From: Orthonyx spaldingii
Taxonomy: Eukaryota; Chordata; Aves; Passeriformes; Orthonychidae
Assembly (NCBI GenBank): GCA_013397795.1
Contig: VZTJ01000550.1
Location: 52,475-116,474, forward strand
Reading direction: 5' to 3'
DNA length: 64,000 nucleotides
In this document: positions 52,014 through 64,000 of the stretch, piece by piece
Numbering within the stretch: the stretch's first letter is position 1
How the letters are laid out: every line of letters begins with the position of its first letter
The notes under the pieces: model-generated
Database searches by the model: none
Told to the model about the DNA's origin: nothing
Seen by the model: the letters and a program-made list of their open reading frames with translations, nothing else
Made by a program: the position numbers and the translations under genes

Positions 52014-52302
52014 TTTCTTCTCAGTCGTGCCCGGGGACAGGAATAATGAACACGTGCATAAAATGCAATACAACAAATTTCCATTTAAACATTAGAAAAA
52101 AGACTTTTTTTGAGGGTGAGGGTGGTCAGCCATGAAAATAAATACCCCTGAGGGGCTGTACTGTCTCCATTCTTGGAAATATTCAAAACCTGACTGGATA
52201 TGGTCCCAGGCAACCTGCTGTATGTGACCCTGCTTGGAGCAAGGGGTTGGCCTAGATGATTCCTGGAGGTGTCTTTCCAACTTACTCTGTGATTCTGTGA
52301 CA
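52014..52302 (+). mobile_element. CR1 LINE, 3' part of the split copy
   Basis: It resumes exactly where the 51397-51718 segment stops: ttctcagtcgtgcccgggg (52018 onward), then the gaggggctgtactgtctcc block, gatggtcccaggcaacctgc-like sequence (52200 onward) and a tail ending tctgtgattctgtgac. Together the two segments form one CR1 copy interrupted by about 295 bp. Confidence 0.85.
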
Positions 52303-54000
52303 ATTAAAAACAGACATGGAAGCAGGAACCATTACCTGGACTTTGGTGGGGCATGATTAAAGTTAGACCACTTCCAATTCGAGGAACTCAGCAGCTGGAG
52401 GGTTAACCAGTAGTGGGAGCCAAGGGATTTGGATCACTGTACAAGAATAAAGGCAAGTTCTGTCATGATTTTCTGAGTAGCAGTTTTAAAGCTGAAAAAA
52501 TGCTTTAGAAACATTTTCCCACTGACTGTACAAGTAACCACAGCCCCACAATGCTCCTGAAATCTTCAGCAGACTGTTAGCACACTTCCACTCACCCTCC
52601 ATAAGATCCAAACAAAATGTGTGCCTGCTATGTTTCCATAATACATATTTAACAGCTGTCACTGTTATTTTGCCTAAATTATGTGAAGATTTCAGCCCCT
52701 GGTTCTTTATACAAATTTTATTCTGCAGGACAAGAATAGCCAGCCATGTCTTTCTGACTGATACAGCAGCTATGATAGCAGGTGCAATATTTGGCATAAA
52801 AGCAGCAGGGGTAGAGTGAAGAGAGATTATTATTATGACACATAGAATTAATGAGACCTTTTCTGGAAATCTTTGCTAAGCCTTATACTTTGTAAAGAGA
52901 GGCAGAAAAACTTGAAAGATTTAAAAAAAAAAAGAAAAAAAGAAAAAAAGCCAGAAGATGGAACTGAGCCACACAAAATAAAAAAAAAGCCACATTAAAG
53001 TATAAAAAAGTAAAGGCATTTAATTTATTTAACTTCTCAAAACACAGACTACACCATCACTTGATCACAGCCTACACATAGTACACAGAAAAAGACTTCA
53101 AAGAGCAGAGGAATACTGTTAGTAGATAAAGGTATATAATAATCTGTTATCTGAAAGTTTAAACCAGACAAATTGGGGGTAAGAAATAAAATGTCATCTT
53201 CAAATGACAATAGTGCCCAGTGAAACAATTTAATGACTGAACAATGGATTTTCCATCACCTGAATTTAGCACATCAGTACTTGATGACAATAGCGTTACC
53301 AAATATATCCAACTAAGGTGATTGCTGAAAGAAGGATGTAAGTTGACAGACCTCATAGATACTTGTTTTAAACACCTGATTGATACATCTGATTCGGAAT
53401 CAGAAAGGCTGATTTTTTGAGTGGTGGTAATTATCAATTAATGGGCTATTAGTAAGACTCTAATGATTGTTTTATACATAAAATGTTTCACATAAGCAGT
53501 AGTTGTCCTGCAAATAAATAAATCTCTTTCTATGTTAATGTATATAATAATGAAGAGTTTTATTTTCCCAATCCATTTTTTGTTGGTTTCCCCCCCTCCC
53601 CTTGATATCACATTATGACTAAGGAAAAGAGACAAAGTTAATACTTAAGTCTAAAATATCCCAAAATGCCAATCACTAAGCCCAAGTACTAATAAGCAAA
53701 TACAAGATGATCTTGCACCCTATAAATAATAATTCAAGCTAATAAAGGATGAGAGACTAATGCATGGATGTCAGCTGGCTGTGAGCTGTCAAATACACTT
53801 GGAATATGTGGGATGAAGGCTACGCAAAGAGCAAGGTGTGTGCAAGTAGACTGTTACTGTTCAAGCCACCATAACAAATCATGACCAATTTTGTTTCTGT
53901 CCCTGCTTCCAGTAGACAATACCTGCTAGCTAATCTGCCATCTTTGAAAGGCTAAGAAGGTGAGGGGCTGTGCCTGACAATTGGGGAAGGGAAAATGCTG
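52303..54000. other. Unique sequence, no gene seen
   Basis: No recognisable gene or transposon. An A-rich run with regularly spaced G lies at 52923-52949. Confidence 0.5.
52923..52949. repeat. A-rich run, (A7G)-like
   Basis: Eleven A then two blocks of a G followed by seven A, ending in G. Simple-sequence expansion. Confidence 0.9.
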
Positions 54001-54640
54001 CATCCACTTTCAATAAAAGGTCAAGATGAATATCCAGAGAATTAAATATGGAACAGTGTCACTTCAGTCCCTGGGAAAATCATGGAGTAAGTACTCTTGG
54101 AGTACCTTTCTGCACACATGAAGTAGAATCATGTGGTTGGGAATACTCAGCATGTGTTTACAAAGGCTAAATCAATGCTGACCAATTTAATTGCTTTCTA
54201 AAATAAAATGATGAAGGAAGAGTAGTAATTAATCTCATTTTCAGAAAGATTTTCAATATATTTCCAGAAATATCCAGGTTCTTTTATCTTGCTTCCAGGT
54301 TGGGATGTCATGGTTTGGATAGGTGGATCAAACTGAGGCATAACACTCCAGTTACATGATCATGCTCAGGGGTCAGTCCTGCAACATGCTTAGCATCTTC
54401 GTCAATGACCTGGAGTAGATGACACAGTGTACTCTTCTCAAAGTTGGAGATGACACCAATTTGGGTGACACTGGACTTAAACAGAAACAGAAGAAAATGA
54501 GACTGGGCATAAAGACAAACTTTTTCATCACGAGAACAGTCAGGTGGTGTCGTAGATTATCCGGGGGGGGAAGTTCAGCTTTCATCCTTGGAGATTTTCA
54601 AGACTTAGCCATATAAACACTGTAGCCAGCTGGTCAGACC
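54001..54640 (+). mobile_element. Heavily decayed CR1 LINE spanning RT core, with central deletions
   Basis: Recognisable in order: a ccactttcaataaaagg block (54005 onward), cacttcagtccctgggaaaat (54060 onward), a tcagcatgtgtttacaaagg block (54148 onward) and a remnant of the aaactggcagctcatggtttgg-equivalent region near 54308-54330. Then come gtcaatgacctgga (54402 onward), the FADD-box region reading VGDD (54441-54454), an abrupt jump to the 3' region (gggcataaagacaaactttttc, 54504 onward) and ggagattttcaagac. The catalytic motif A segment is unrecognisable and the terminal octamers are lost. This is an old copy. Confidence 0.7.
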
Positions 54641-57600
54641 TCCTGGTTCTAAAGTTCACATCTGATAGCTTAGAAATACAATTCATTGCCCACAGAATCA
54701 CAAAGAAAGTTTAGAGCAGGAGATCATGAAAGGTGAGCTTGGGCAGTCAGGGAATAAAATTATACTGGGAATAATGTAGGCTTATTAGAAGGTATTGCTC
54801 ATTGCTCATGATCAATAAGATAGGAATTGCTTATAACAGATGAGGGAATTAAAGAGACTTGTGGTATGAGCAAAGTCTTGGGAAACGAGGCATCCTGTAT
54901 GGCTGGCATGGTGAAAAGTTAATTTTGTCTGAAGCAGAGGAAATTAATAAAGCCGTGTGAGATGTGCTCACTATAATAAACACATTTGGTAGCTGATCCT
55001 TTCCCAGTAAACAGAATCACTGCAAAACCACCAAGATATCTATAAACATTTCCACTGCTTCTCTCCATCAGCAACAGCATTTCTACAATGCCACCATTTC
55101 TCATGTTGCATTTTCAAGCTCAACAAGAAATAAGTTCATGAGCATTTCTACATAAGTACTGTCAAGTAGAATTAAATTTATTAAATACTAGATGCTTATA
55201 AAAGTGATGCCTCCCTTTGAACTGCTCATCCCAGCCACTTTCAGATCTAATTTTCAACATCTCACTTAAGATGAGATTAACTGCACCCTAAACGTGCCTA
55301 CATCACTCCAGGTGAATTGCTCAGCAGTAACTACCTGCCTTGTACATGATTTCATACATTCACATGAGTCTTGTTTTAGGTGGTTTTCCTACCAGCTGTA
55401 AAGTTTTATGAAGGTTGTATGGTCAGACGGAGGTGACAGGAGGGGAAATAGTAAGACCAGACTAAACACAGGTGGGGTTATATGTAGCCAAAGGAAAGGT
55501 TGTTGAGTCTTGACAGTGGAGTGCAGACACCCACACACATGCAAGCCCTAAGTGATAGAGCTTAAGTTGGAAGGTCGAGTACTTCAGCTTGGCTCAGTAC
55601 CAAACAAATGCATTCACTAAGCTTCTTGATCCAAGCCAGTATCTCCAGATGCCACAGAGCTGTGCTGTGGTAGCTCAGGGTTTCAGGAAATACTGCATTG
55701 TGCAGCAGAGGAAGAACTCTCTTTCCACCCTTCACTCTCTGCTAAAACAAATGTCTATGAGGAGGTGCCTGCCCTGAAAACTTGTGTGAAAGCATTTACC
55801 AGGAAACAGTGGATTTTCAGAGTTAAAGCACATTTTTCAAAGTTTCTGTACCTCTACACCAAATACAGAAGTGATTGTTCGCTAGAGAATAATTTCAACA
55901 CAAGTGGATGTGTCATCATGACCCCCTGAAACTGGCCCTGGCAGTGAGGTGTAAATTCCCAATTCACACTAACCTATACATACTTCCTACTCTACTTGCA
56001 TGCTGGTTATCCCCAGAGCCCAGACCATGCACAGACCTCTGGGGTTAGCATACCCAAGTCCTTCCTTATTCAGATCAGGATGTGGAAGAAATATGCTCCG
56101 ACTCCTTTCTACCCACAGACCCTATTTTCCTTCCCAATGGAAAAAGCACTCTGGGGAGATGTGGCTTTTGCTCTAGCCCTGTCTTGGCACAGCAGCTGAA
56201 TATGGTGAATGGGGGAATATGTGCTGCTCCAGCTGCACCTGGGAGCTGGAGAGTGTCTCAAATTCTTGTAGTGCAGCACATGCAGGGTACCTTTGTACAG
56301 GCAGCTTAGCATGGACCTCACATGCAATTAAAAAGTAAATGCCAATTCTCCTTCATTCTAACGAGGAAAAAGACAAACACAGAACTGTGATATTTTTGAA
56401 GCAAGACTATAAAAATAAAATTATTAAGTGCATTAACTCACTACTGGAAATTCTTGACTTGCTGGTTCTTGGAGCTTCTTTTCAAGTTCTCCCTCAGTCA
56501 TGCAAATGTGGGAATAAGTTCCACACGGAAGTAGATAGATAGTCACCAATAGGGTTACCTAACGTGGCTCCATTGTTTATTAGTTCTGTTGCTAAATTAG
56601 AATCATATTTTTTCAAACATGGAAACTTTGAAATAATTCACAGGTTCAGCCTTTATCATGGAACACAGAATTTAGGAAGTATGTGTCTTAAAAATATACC
56701 TCACATCCATATATTGTTAAGATAATTATGTTCTTGATGTACACAAAGTGCAATTATGCTACCCAATCAACAGAAAACAGATTACCCCTATTCCCGTGGT
56801 TCATTCCTTTCTGTCATTTGCAACACCATAGTTTTACTGGGAAAATATTTATCAGTTTCTAGCAGAAAATCAGAATTTTAGAATCAAGATTGACTATTAC
56901 AGAGAAGCTTCTATTTTTACAACATTTTGCACAACAAAACCAAAGCCTTTTATGAAGCCATGAGATGTATCACATTAGCATGATTTCTGTAGTCATTTCT
57001 TACGCTTTCCTTGAACATAGATACTACCCAAAAATGTATCGAAATCAAACAAGAAATAGAAATAGTAGAAATAATTACTACTTTGAGGTTTGATAGAATG
57101 TGGTTTAGAAAGTGTTTAGAAACCACAGAGAATCCTATAATTAAGGAACAAACTGAGTGTCACTGCATTCAGTCTTGCTCGTATCGAAACAGATAAAAGG
57201 GTATTATGCATTATTGTTGTTTAGAGGTGTAACATGTGGCTTTTTATAAAGTAAAAAGAAGGTTGTTAAAAAAAATCCTATGTTGAAAGTTGGAAAAAAA
57301 TTAAGTATGACATAACAAGAATAATCCAGTTAAATGAATAATTAAGAAGGCAAATAGATATATTGAAGTATGAATTGCTAAATATTCTTTGACCTACTAT
57401 AAATGCTGATCCAAAAGATGTTTTCTGGAGTTACTCACAGCAAATGGTGGGGGACAATTAAGGAAATTATGCACTTGCTATAAAGTGCTGTCCAAGTTTT
57501 GAATTGTGCATGAAAGAGTAGGAGAGGCAATGGCAAAATCATGGGCAGTGGAAGAAGTAAAAAAAGAGATCAGGAGCAGAGATGGCACGCCAGGTTCTAT

Positions 57601-59106
57601 CGATGATGCTGCAGAAACTGGATGCTAAATGTTTTTCTCATGCAAAGTCCTGAAGCACTTTCGTAGAAGAGTTTATTGACCTTTCAGTAGTCCCACAGGC
57701 AAGGTAAAATACTGTCCAGCTCTGTCTCTGCTGAAATGAAACAAACACACTTTGGGTCTGAACTATTTATGGTCTTCCATCATCAGTCGGCAGCAAAAAG
57801 AAACTTTATAATCACACAGCTAAATTAAATAAGAACAGAACAACAATTTATGGTTAACAATTTTTCTGCTTGCACTGGGGTGGCAATCATATTTTGTTTC
57901 TCTCAGTTCACTGCCATAACACTTCAGCTTGACAACTCCCGTGGCTCTCAGAGAGTCAATGGAATTACACCACAGTAAAACTGGAGACGTGTAAAGAAGA
58001 CTCCAGCCCACTGAGTGCTGTGGAAACTTCAAACAATTATTATCAACAAATCCTTCTCTCCCTGTTGCAATTATGAACTGCTGTCAGGATGAAAGCATAA
58101 GAAAATCTGGTTTAAATTGAGGTTTTTTTCTGTGAAGTCTACAAGTGACTCAATGAGATAGATATTCAAATTACACTAATCAAATATATTCTTACCTAAA
58201 TCCCCATCCTCTGCACTTCCCATTTCTATGCTAACACCTCCACTATGCCCAGTAAAATCAATGGCAAAATTTCCATTCAAAAATTTCCTAAGCTCCTTGT
58301 CAAAGAAGTCCTTCTCATTCTCTATCCTAATTTCTATATCCTTTTACTGGCAAAATTCTGGGCTTTTGAGAACTGTGATAGGTCCTGTAGTGCCTGTTAC
58401 AAAAAGACCTTCATGAAGTAAAATCATCCAGTTTTTCAGGTTCCTTCTGCCATTCCAAAACATACCTATTTCCTCCTTTCCTGATTGCGCTTATGGCAGA
58501 AACATACAGACTCAAATACTGCCCAAGAGTGAGCACCTATGTGCACAAATAATTCCAGAGTTCTGTGGCCTTGAGCTGATGTCTGTAATGGAGCAGTCTC
58601 ACATATCTTCAGTCTGAAAGGTTTGTTGGGCATCATCTGACTTCATCAACTGTCTGACAAAAGAGAGTAATTTAATCATCTAAGAACTGATGAGCAAATG
58701 GCATTAGAAATTCAGTCAAATCAAAACTCTAGGCTGATCCAAAAATTGGATACAGAGTTATCAGCTTAGTGAAATAATTGTACTATGGATCCAAACACAC
58801 ATGGTGAGGATTTCTACAGGTAAGCCACAGTTTGTCACATTCAGGGTGTTAAAGTAGCCCCAATTCTTAGCTGGATTGCAGGAAACTAATAGAAGGAAAC
58901 TAATAATCTGAGCAAGAAATGTTTACACTGCTATCAGATTCCTCTTTTGTTTTAGGGTAGAAGAATCTAAGTCTGTACTGTCTGATGCTGGAGTTGTTGT
59001 GCATGAGATAAGTCGTGACATTTTTAAGCAAAAAAGCAGAAATTACTTGTCAGAAAAAAAAAAAAAATGGTTTTGCCAATAAGATTAGTGAGCAGCATCT
59101 GAAAGA
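54641..59106. other. Unique AT-rich sequence, no gene seen
   Basis: No gene or transposon is recognised in 4.5 kb. Overlapping opposite-strand open frames near 55996-56327 have no recognisable domain. A 13-A run lies near 59056-59068. Confidence 0.5.
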
Positions 59107-59260
59107 TCACGGAATGGTTTGGGTTGGAAGACATCTTCGAGATCCTCTACTTTCAACCTCTCTACTCTTGGCAGGGATACCTTTCACTAGGCAAGGTCAC
59201 TCAAAGCCCTATGCAGCCAGGTCTTGAACACTTCCAGGGATGGGGCAAAGATGGGTTTAT
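59107..59260 (-). mobile_element. CR1 LINE 3' tail, reverse strand
   Basis: On the + strand it reads cacggaatggtttgggttgg (59108 onward), a cctctactttcaacctctct block, cttggcagggatacctttca, then gtcttgaacacttccaggga (59220 onward) and gatggggc. This is the reverse complement of a CR1 3' end. Similarity fades by about 59260. The terminal octamers are reduced to a single atcacggaat. Confidence 0.88.
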
Positions 59261-62200
59261 CATCTCTTTGAAGACCTGCGGGATATAGACCTTAACGTCA
59301 CATCAGATCTATAAAGGTTTACAGATGATGTTCACACAGAAGTGTACGTCACATGCTGTTCTGGGGGTCTTACATGGGTGGCTCTACTATCTGGGTGTGC
59401 ACATTAATTTGTGCTACGTTTTTAGACCAAACACAAAACTTAAGCCATTTTGTCATATTTATTGGTTTGTTTTGATGATATTTTTTCTCTGTAATAAAGA
59501 TTTCAGATTTTTTGTAATAAAGACGCAAGTACTCACTATATATAACAAAGATATGTTCTCTGTAATGCTATATGTTGTTCTCAGTTTTTATTAGTACAGA
59601 GAAATATAATAACTTTCTAGTGATTCTGTAAGTTTGAATTACCTGTTAGTGTTAGTTCCACCAGCTGTAGAAAATATTTGTCTTAGCAGAACTTGGTGAA
59701 GGTTGGGACTAGATCTCTGATACAGAAGGAAGAATAGGGTTTGGGGTTGGAATTTTTTGGGCATTTTTTTGTTAATGTTTTGAATGAAAAATTAATTTTT
59801 TGGTAGAAAGCGGCACATGGGATCTTTCTGTCTCGGTACTAAACAGGTTCTTGCAATTTTTGTTCTTTCACTGGAAAATACAAATCTATTAGCTAGTTTA
59901 CAGTGTTCTTATAAACAAACAGCAGCCTTCTGAAATGACCAACTCTCTATGACTTATTGTGTCTCTGAAAAATGAACCTACAGTGCTGCCTTTGAAGTCC
60001 ATGGTATAAATTAAGGTGCAAAAGATAGAGTAAGAATGGAGCTTGTTTTATCCCATGTCAGTGATCTCAAATTGCAAAGTCATTATCTAGAGCCATCCTA
60101 GGGGTCTCCATGGTCACTATAATCGATAGCAAAAGACACCTGAGGGGTGACTCCCACCATCCTCAAGAGCTTATTTATGAAATGCCACATCACCCTGCAG
60201 AGCTGTGACTCTGAAGCAGTCAAAGCAAGGAATGGGTTCAGACATGTCAAAATGCCTCTTAAAATTAATGAATTGACCATTTCACATCTCTGATGCAGAA
60301 AACTATGGAAAACTATGCTAAGGACAGATGTTTTTATTGATCTTTTTCTTTTTGGGCTCAATATACTCTTTTTCTTCCCTTTTGGAACACCAGTAGGAAC
60401 TAAAAGGTAGGAAAAAATAGAAGAAAAGAATAGTAAAACATGAGAGGCTTTCTGGTGGCTGTACTGCCTGCACCAGAACTGCCTGGGCCACTGGGAAGTC
60501 CTCCAGATGCTGCTGAGACCTCCATTGCATATAGATCTATGAAATAAATTTTTAAATATGAAAACCAGTAATAGTAAAAGCAGAGTGAAATTAGTCAGCT
60601 ATCCCCAGGTTCTCCTGCAGATTCATGTATCTTGCCTGTCAGGCCAGAACCGGATGCAGATGTAGGGCACAGCCCTAAATGAAGCAACAAACAGAAGCCC
60701 TGCCAAACCCCTGCTGCTGTTCCAAGGCCATGAATTCACTGAGCCTTTTGCATCCATTCTCTCCTCCTGAGTCAGTGCATGACATGTCACACTCCCTGAG
60801 AGGAGCTGGGATAAGCCCCTGTCATTCTTTTCCTTGGCCTCTTCCTAAGAATCTCATTACGAACCTGAAGATCTTGGCTGATAGAGTTTACAATGACAGA
60901 GTCCTTTATAGTGCTATAAAGGCTTTTAAGATGTACTTCAGGGGCTTCTAATTCTCTCATCAACACAGTAAATATAATAAACGTAAAAATTATCCTTGCA
61001 GATGTTGTGGTGTCAGTAACAATAACAAAATCTCAGCATGGCACAGGACCAAAATAGCATCTGGGATTCTGATTCACTCAATTTAATCACACAGTGTTTG
61101 AACATTTATGGTTTTACAGTTTTTGTTTATTGATTTACAGTATTTTAATGAGATTACTGTGAAAACATATATGCTGAACTGGTACTTTTATGGGGCATAT
61201 ACCTATGCCCATCACTTCCCTCATTGCTTTCTACAGAGTGCCAATTTGTAGCCCTCTGGAGCCCATAGGAGGATTTAACATTAAACAGTCTGCTGCCTAG
61301 TGTGAGAGGAAGGAGACGACTAATAACTGTTTTCTAAGCCCATCAAGAGACCATGAAACCTTCTAAGACTTTACAAAAAAGGAAAATAGAAAATACAGAA
61401 TGAAGCCATTTATATTTCTCCTGATTTAAAACCAAGTGGGGAAGTATTAGCAAAGCAATACACTGATCTATCGGTCACTGCTCAGGTGATTTTCAAAGCA
61501 TTATGTGTATAAAAGTAATTTGTTGCTTTGTGGCCTACACAAAAGTGACAATAATTTCAAATTTGTGAGCAAGAGGCCACAGAGAAGCAAACCTTCCCAT
61601 ACCCATGCACTGGGGCACGTACACACATGCAGCGAGGGACTTGTCATGTGTAAGTTTTTCCTTCTAAAAGTGAGGTATCTCAGCTAGGCAGCTGCCCATG
61701 CTGGGGAGTAGTTTACACATCAATGACTTGCATGTCAGGTGATGATTCACACTACCTACCAAAAAGCCACCCAAACCTCACACAGAGGTACTCCTGTCTC
61801 TCTCTTGTTTTCTCCCTCCCCTTTAGCATCTCCAGGGGTTCCATCAGAGGCTCAGCCATTGCCTGAGGCTGTTCTTCACTTTTGGATGGCTAAAGTTAGG
61901 GGAAATGAATCCCAGCTTTGGGCAGCAAAGAGGCAAAAACATGAGCAAATATGAAGAATAAAATACTCTATAGACTTTTCTGCAAATGTACTCCCTTCAC
62001 TCAGTGATCAAGTACTTGGGGTAAGTAGTACAGGTACCCATTTTCTGCAAGTGAACAGGTCTGGCCTTAGGAGATGTCATGCTGCCACCTCTCCTGAAAG
62101 TCACTTTTAGAAACCCAGGATTTCCCCCAGGATTCTATGAAATAAGTGCTCAGGGTGGTCTGTGGCCCTGCCTAGTGCAGGACACCAGTGCCAGGGCTGT

Positions 62201-63971
62201 GCTCACCACCAGCACCACTGCTGTTCCTAATACCTGTCAAAAAAACCACTTGTGAATGATTGCATCAAAGACAGGAAGACAAAATGTTGCTGAGAAGATT
62301 ATTTAATTTGTGAGTTTGTCAACGTCACCTGAGGGAATTGTTTTTTTTTTTTGCCTGGAATCTCCGACACCCTTCATTGTAGAAAGGACACTGTGAAAGC
62401 CAAGGTTTTGCAGAAGACTTGACAGTCTTTGCCCCATGGTATTATAGAGCAGAGCAACTCTTGTCCTCTCAGCAGTTCCCATCACATGAACCATGAACCC
62501 CTCCTCACACCAATGACAAGGCTGACCCCAGGGGCTGTCAGTCAGTGTAACCCCCCGGCACGTACAGCGATTGCTGCCAGCTGGACAAGTGGTCAGACCC
62601 ACACTGTGCTTGGTAAAGGTGGGGAACACATGGGAGCAAAGAAAGACTTTGGCATTAATTTTTGAGCAATTTTTGTTCCTTACATTGCTGGAAATACTTT
62701 CTCTCTTCCAGCATGCTTGGCCAGAGAGCAGCTCTGAGTCAGACTTTTCCTTATACACCATTGTCCTTTACATCTTTCAGGTGACCCAGAACGTATTACC
62801 ATGGCAGGCTGAAATTTCCCTGCCACTGTTTGATCTGGCACTCCTTCAGCTATTCAGGGGCTTGAGGCATAACCTCTCTCCCCTTTTTAACATTAATGCA
62901 CACTTTGTGGTCTGGCCTCAGAGTTTGGTCTATATGGTTGGCAATATTAGACTAAATCAAGCTTCCTCCCTCTGCAATGAATATGTATTTGGAGCAGTAT
63001 TTTTTTCTTGTGCTGGTTCAGAATAGTAAATAGCAGGAGTAAAGCACTTTTTAGTCCTTTTCAGATTAAATCTGTAGGTTTTCTTTAGTTCCACTTTCTA
63101 AGGGAGGTTTGCTAGCAGCATCAGCCGATCCAGTTTGGCATCACTTGATGATCCAAGAACATCACTATTAATATCCCAGCTGCCAGAGAAGCAGAATATA
63201 ACTTCACATGCCCTCCTCTGGGGTTTTAATCCATTCAGAAAGCAACTCTTTTGTTGATAATTCAGTAGTGTCAGATTTTTCACTTTAAAGGGAATGATTC
63301 ACTCTAACATTTTGTTTCTTTCTGTCATATAACAACAATTCATTTGTATGCTGCTCTGTGTAGGCAACATAACTAAACAACCACTTTGGTAAGAAGAGAA
63401 AGCAGGAATGTCAAGGAATACAAGAAATTTGTGATTATTTAGATTTTTCATCATTTTTTTTTATGTTTAAGAATGTCAATTCCTTTACTGTAAAAAGGGA
63501 AACAAAATGAAATATCAGCTATTACTATGAACAAAGGATAATTTACTGCAACCATGAGTTTCACTATTATTTCTTAGTCAGAATATCTCATGAACAACAA
63601 ATTTCTGTATCTACTGGCATTAGCAATAAAGGCCACCCCAGGCAGAGCATTTATTTCAGTCAAGTATTATGTATTCTTAAGCTGCCAAACAGGAGATCTG
63701 TCAGAAAAAGACGCTGGGACATTAATGACAGCTACATACTGATATACCACAATAAGCATGTCAAGAAAAAATTAAATGTATTCCAAAATAATTGAAATTG
63801 CTATTATGCTGGGTGGGACTTGCATTTTCCCAGAATAGTTCTATATTAGAAGCTCTTACAATTCAGGAAAGGAAACGGGTTGGTGGATGGAAACAGCTGG
63901 GTCCTTTTTATTAAAAACACCCAGTACTCCTGAAGAGTTTAATCCCTGAAAGAAAATAGTAAGAAAACACC
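59261..63971. other. Unique sequence, no gene seen
   Basis: No recognisable gene or transposon. Two of the longer open frames of the window overlap antisense here (62303-62761 minus, 152 codons; 62571-63026 plus, 151 codons). Neither has a recognisable domain or credible gene context. A 12-T run lies at about 62341-62352. Confidence 0.5.
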
Positions 63972-63990
63972 TTTTTTTTTTTTTTTTTTT
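63972..63990. repeat. Poly(T) run, 19 T
   Basis: A homopolymer at the window edge. If a retroposon lies on the minus strand, its body would be to the left (below 63971), and none is recognised there. Confidence 0.9.
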
Positions 63991-64000
63991 ATTTTACATA

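Noticed and set aside
59640..59760. Possible extra CR1 tail (ggttgggactagatctctg)
   Set aside because: Only a short resemblance to the CR1 3' motif, with no collinear flanking blocks and no octamer tail.
1..64000. CRISPR array, operon, phage or other prokaryotic system
   Set aside because: No spaced direct repeats, no dense coding and no ribosome-binding sites. The repeats are avian retroelements.

Overview
The window looks like bird nuclear DNA: AT-rich and almost entirely non-coding. The diagnostic content is CR1 LINE fragments, several ending in the avian-type 3' octamer tail (variants of attctgtg / attctatg), together with solo LTRs of endogenous retroviruses. The species cannot be named from sequence alone. 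I found no exon, gene, rRNA, tRNA, CRISPR array or prokaryotic-style operon that I can support. Open frames outside the repeats are at most about 180 codons, carry no domain I recognise, and often overlap an open frame on the other strand. The window most likely lies in an intergenic desert or inside a very long intron.

Layout. 1-1.25 kb is unique sequence, followed by a three-copy 48-bp minisatellite (1253-1396). A long 5'-truncated CR1 with a broken reverse-transcriptase region fills 1519-3169. An apparently complete solo LTR lies at about 3797-4585. Inside it is a 216-bp perfect tandem duplication around a single N at 4290, which is best read as an assembly artefact. An ancient reverse-strand CR1 remnant follows (about 4690-5075). 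5.1-17.4 kb is mostly unique, with a (TAGA)14 microsatellite at 10165 and two abutting tetranucleotide runs at 13211. An LTR-like element covers about 17425-18275, and a 23-N assembly gap lies at 18785-18807. A very old CR1 tail at 23128-23395 runs into a perfect 11-bp hairpin. A CpG-richer LTR candidate with four CCAAT boxes, a TATA-like box and a poly(A) signal lies at about 24991-25740.

The second half holds a CR1 at 32409-33250, a reverse-strand LTR with alpharetrovirus-like signal order at 34473-34864, an LTR fragment related to the 17.4-kb element at 35767-36075, and another LTR candidate at about 37390-38007. Further CR1 pieces lie at 39121-39710 and 43331-43443. A nested mosaic occupies 51397-52302: a CR1 split by an LTR fragment plus another CR1 tail. 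A heavily decayed CR1 lies at 54001-54640 and a short reverse-strand CR1 tail at 59107-59260. The remainder is unique AT-rich sequence with homopolymer runs.

No genes act together here. The window is a record of layered retroelement insertion and decay. I looked for an undescribed biological system and do not see one. The most useful observations are the assembly artefact inside the LTR, the nested mosaic, the LTR promoters, and the CpG-decay pattern in the minisatellite. Family assignments rest on recognition of sequence patterns, not on database searches.
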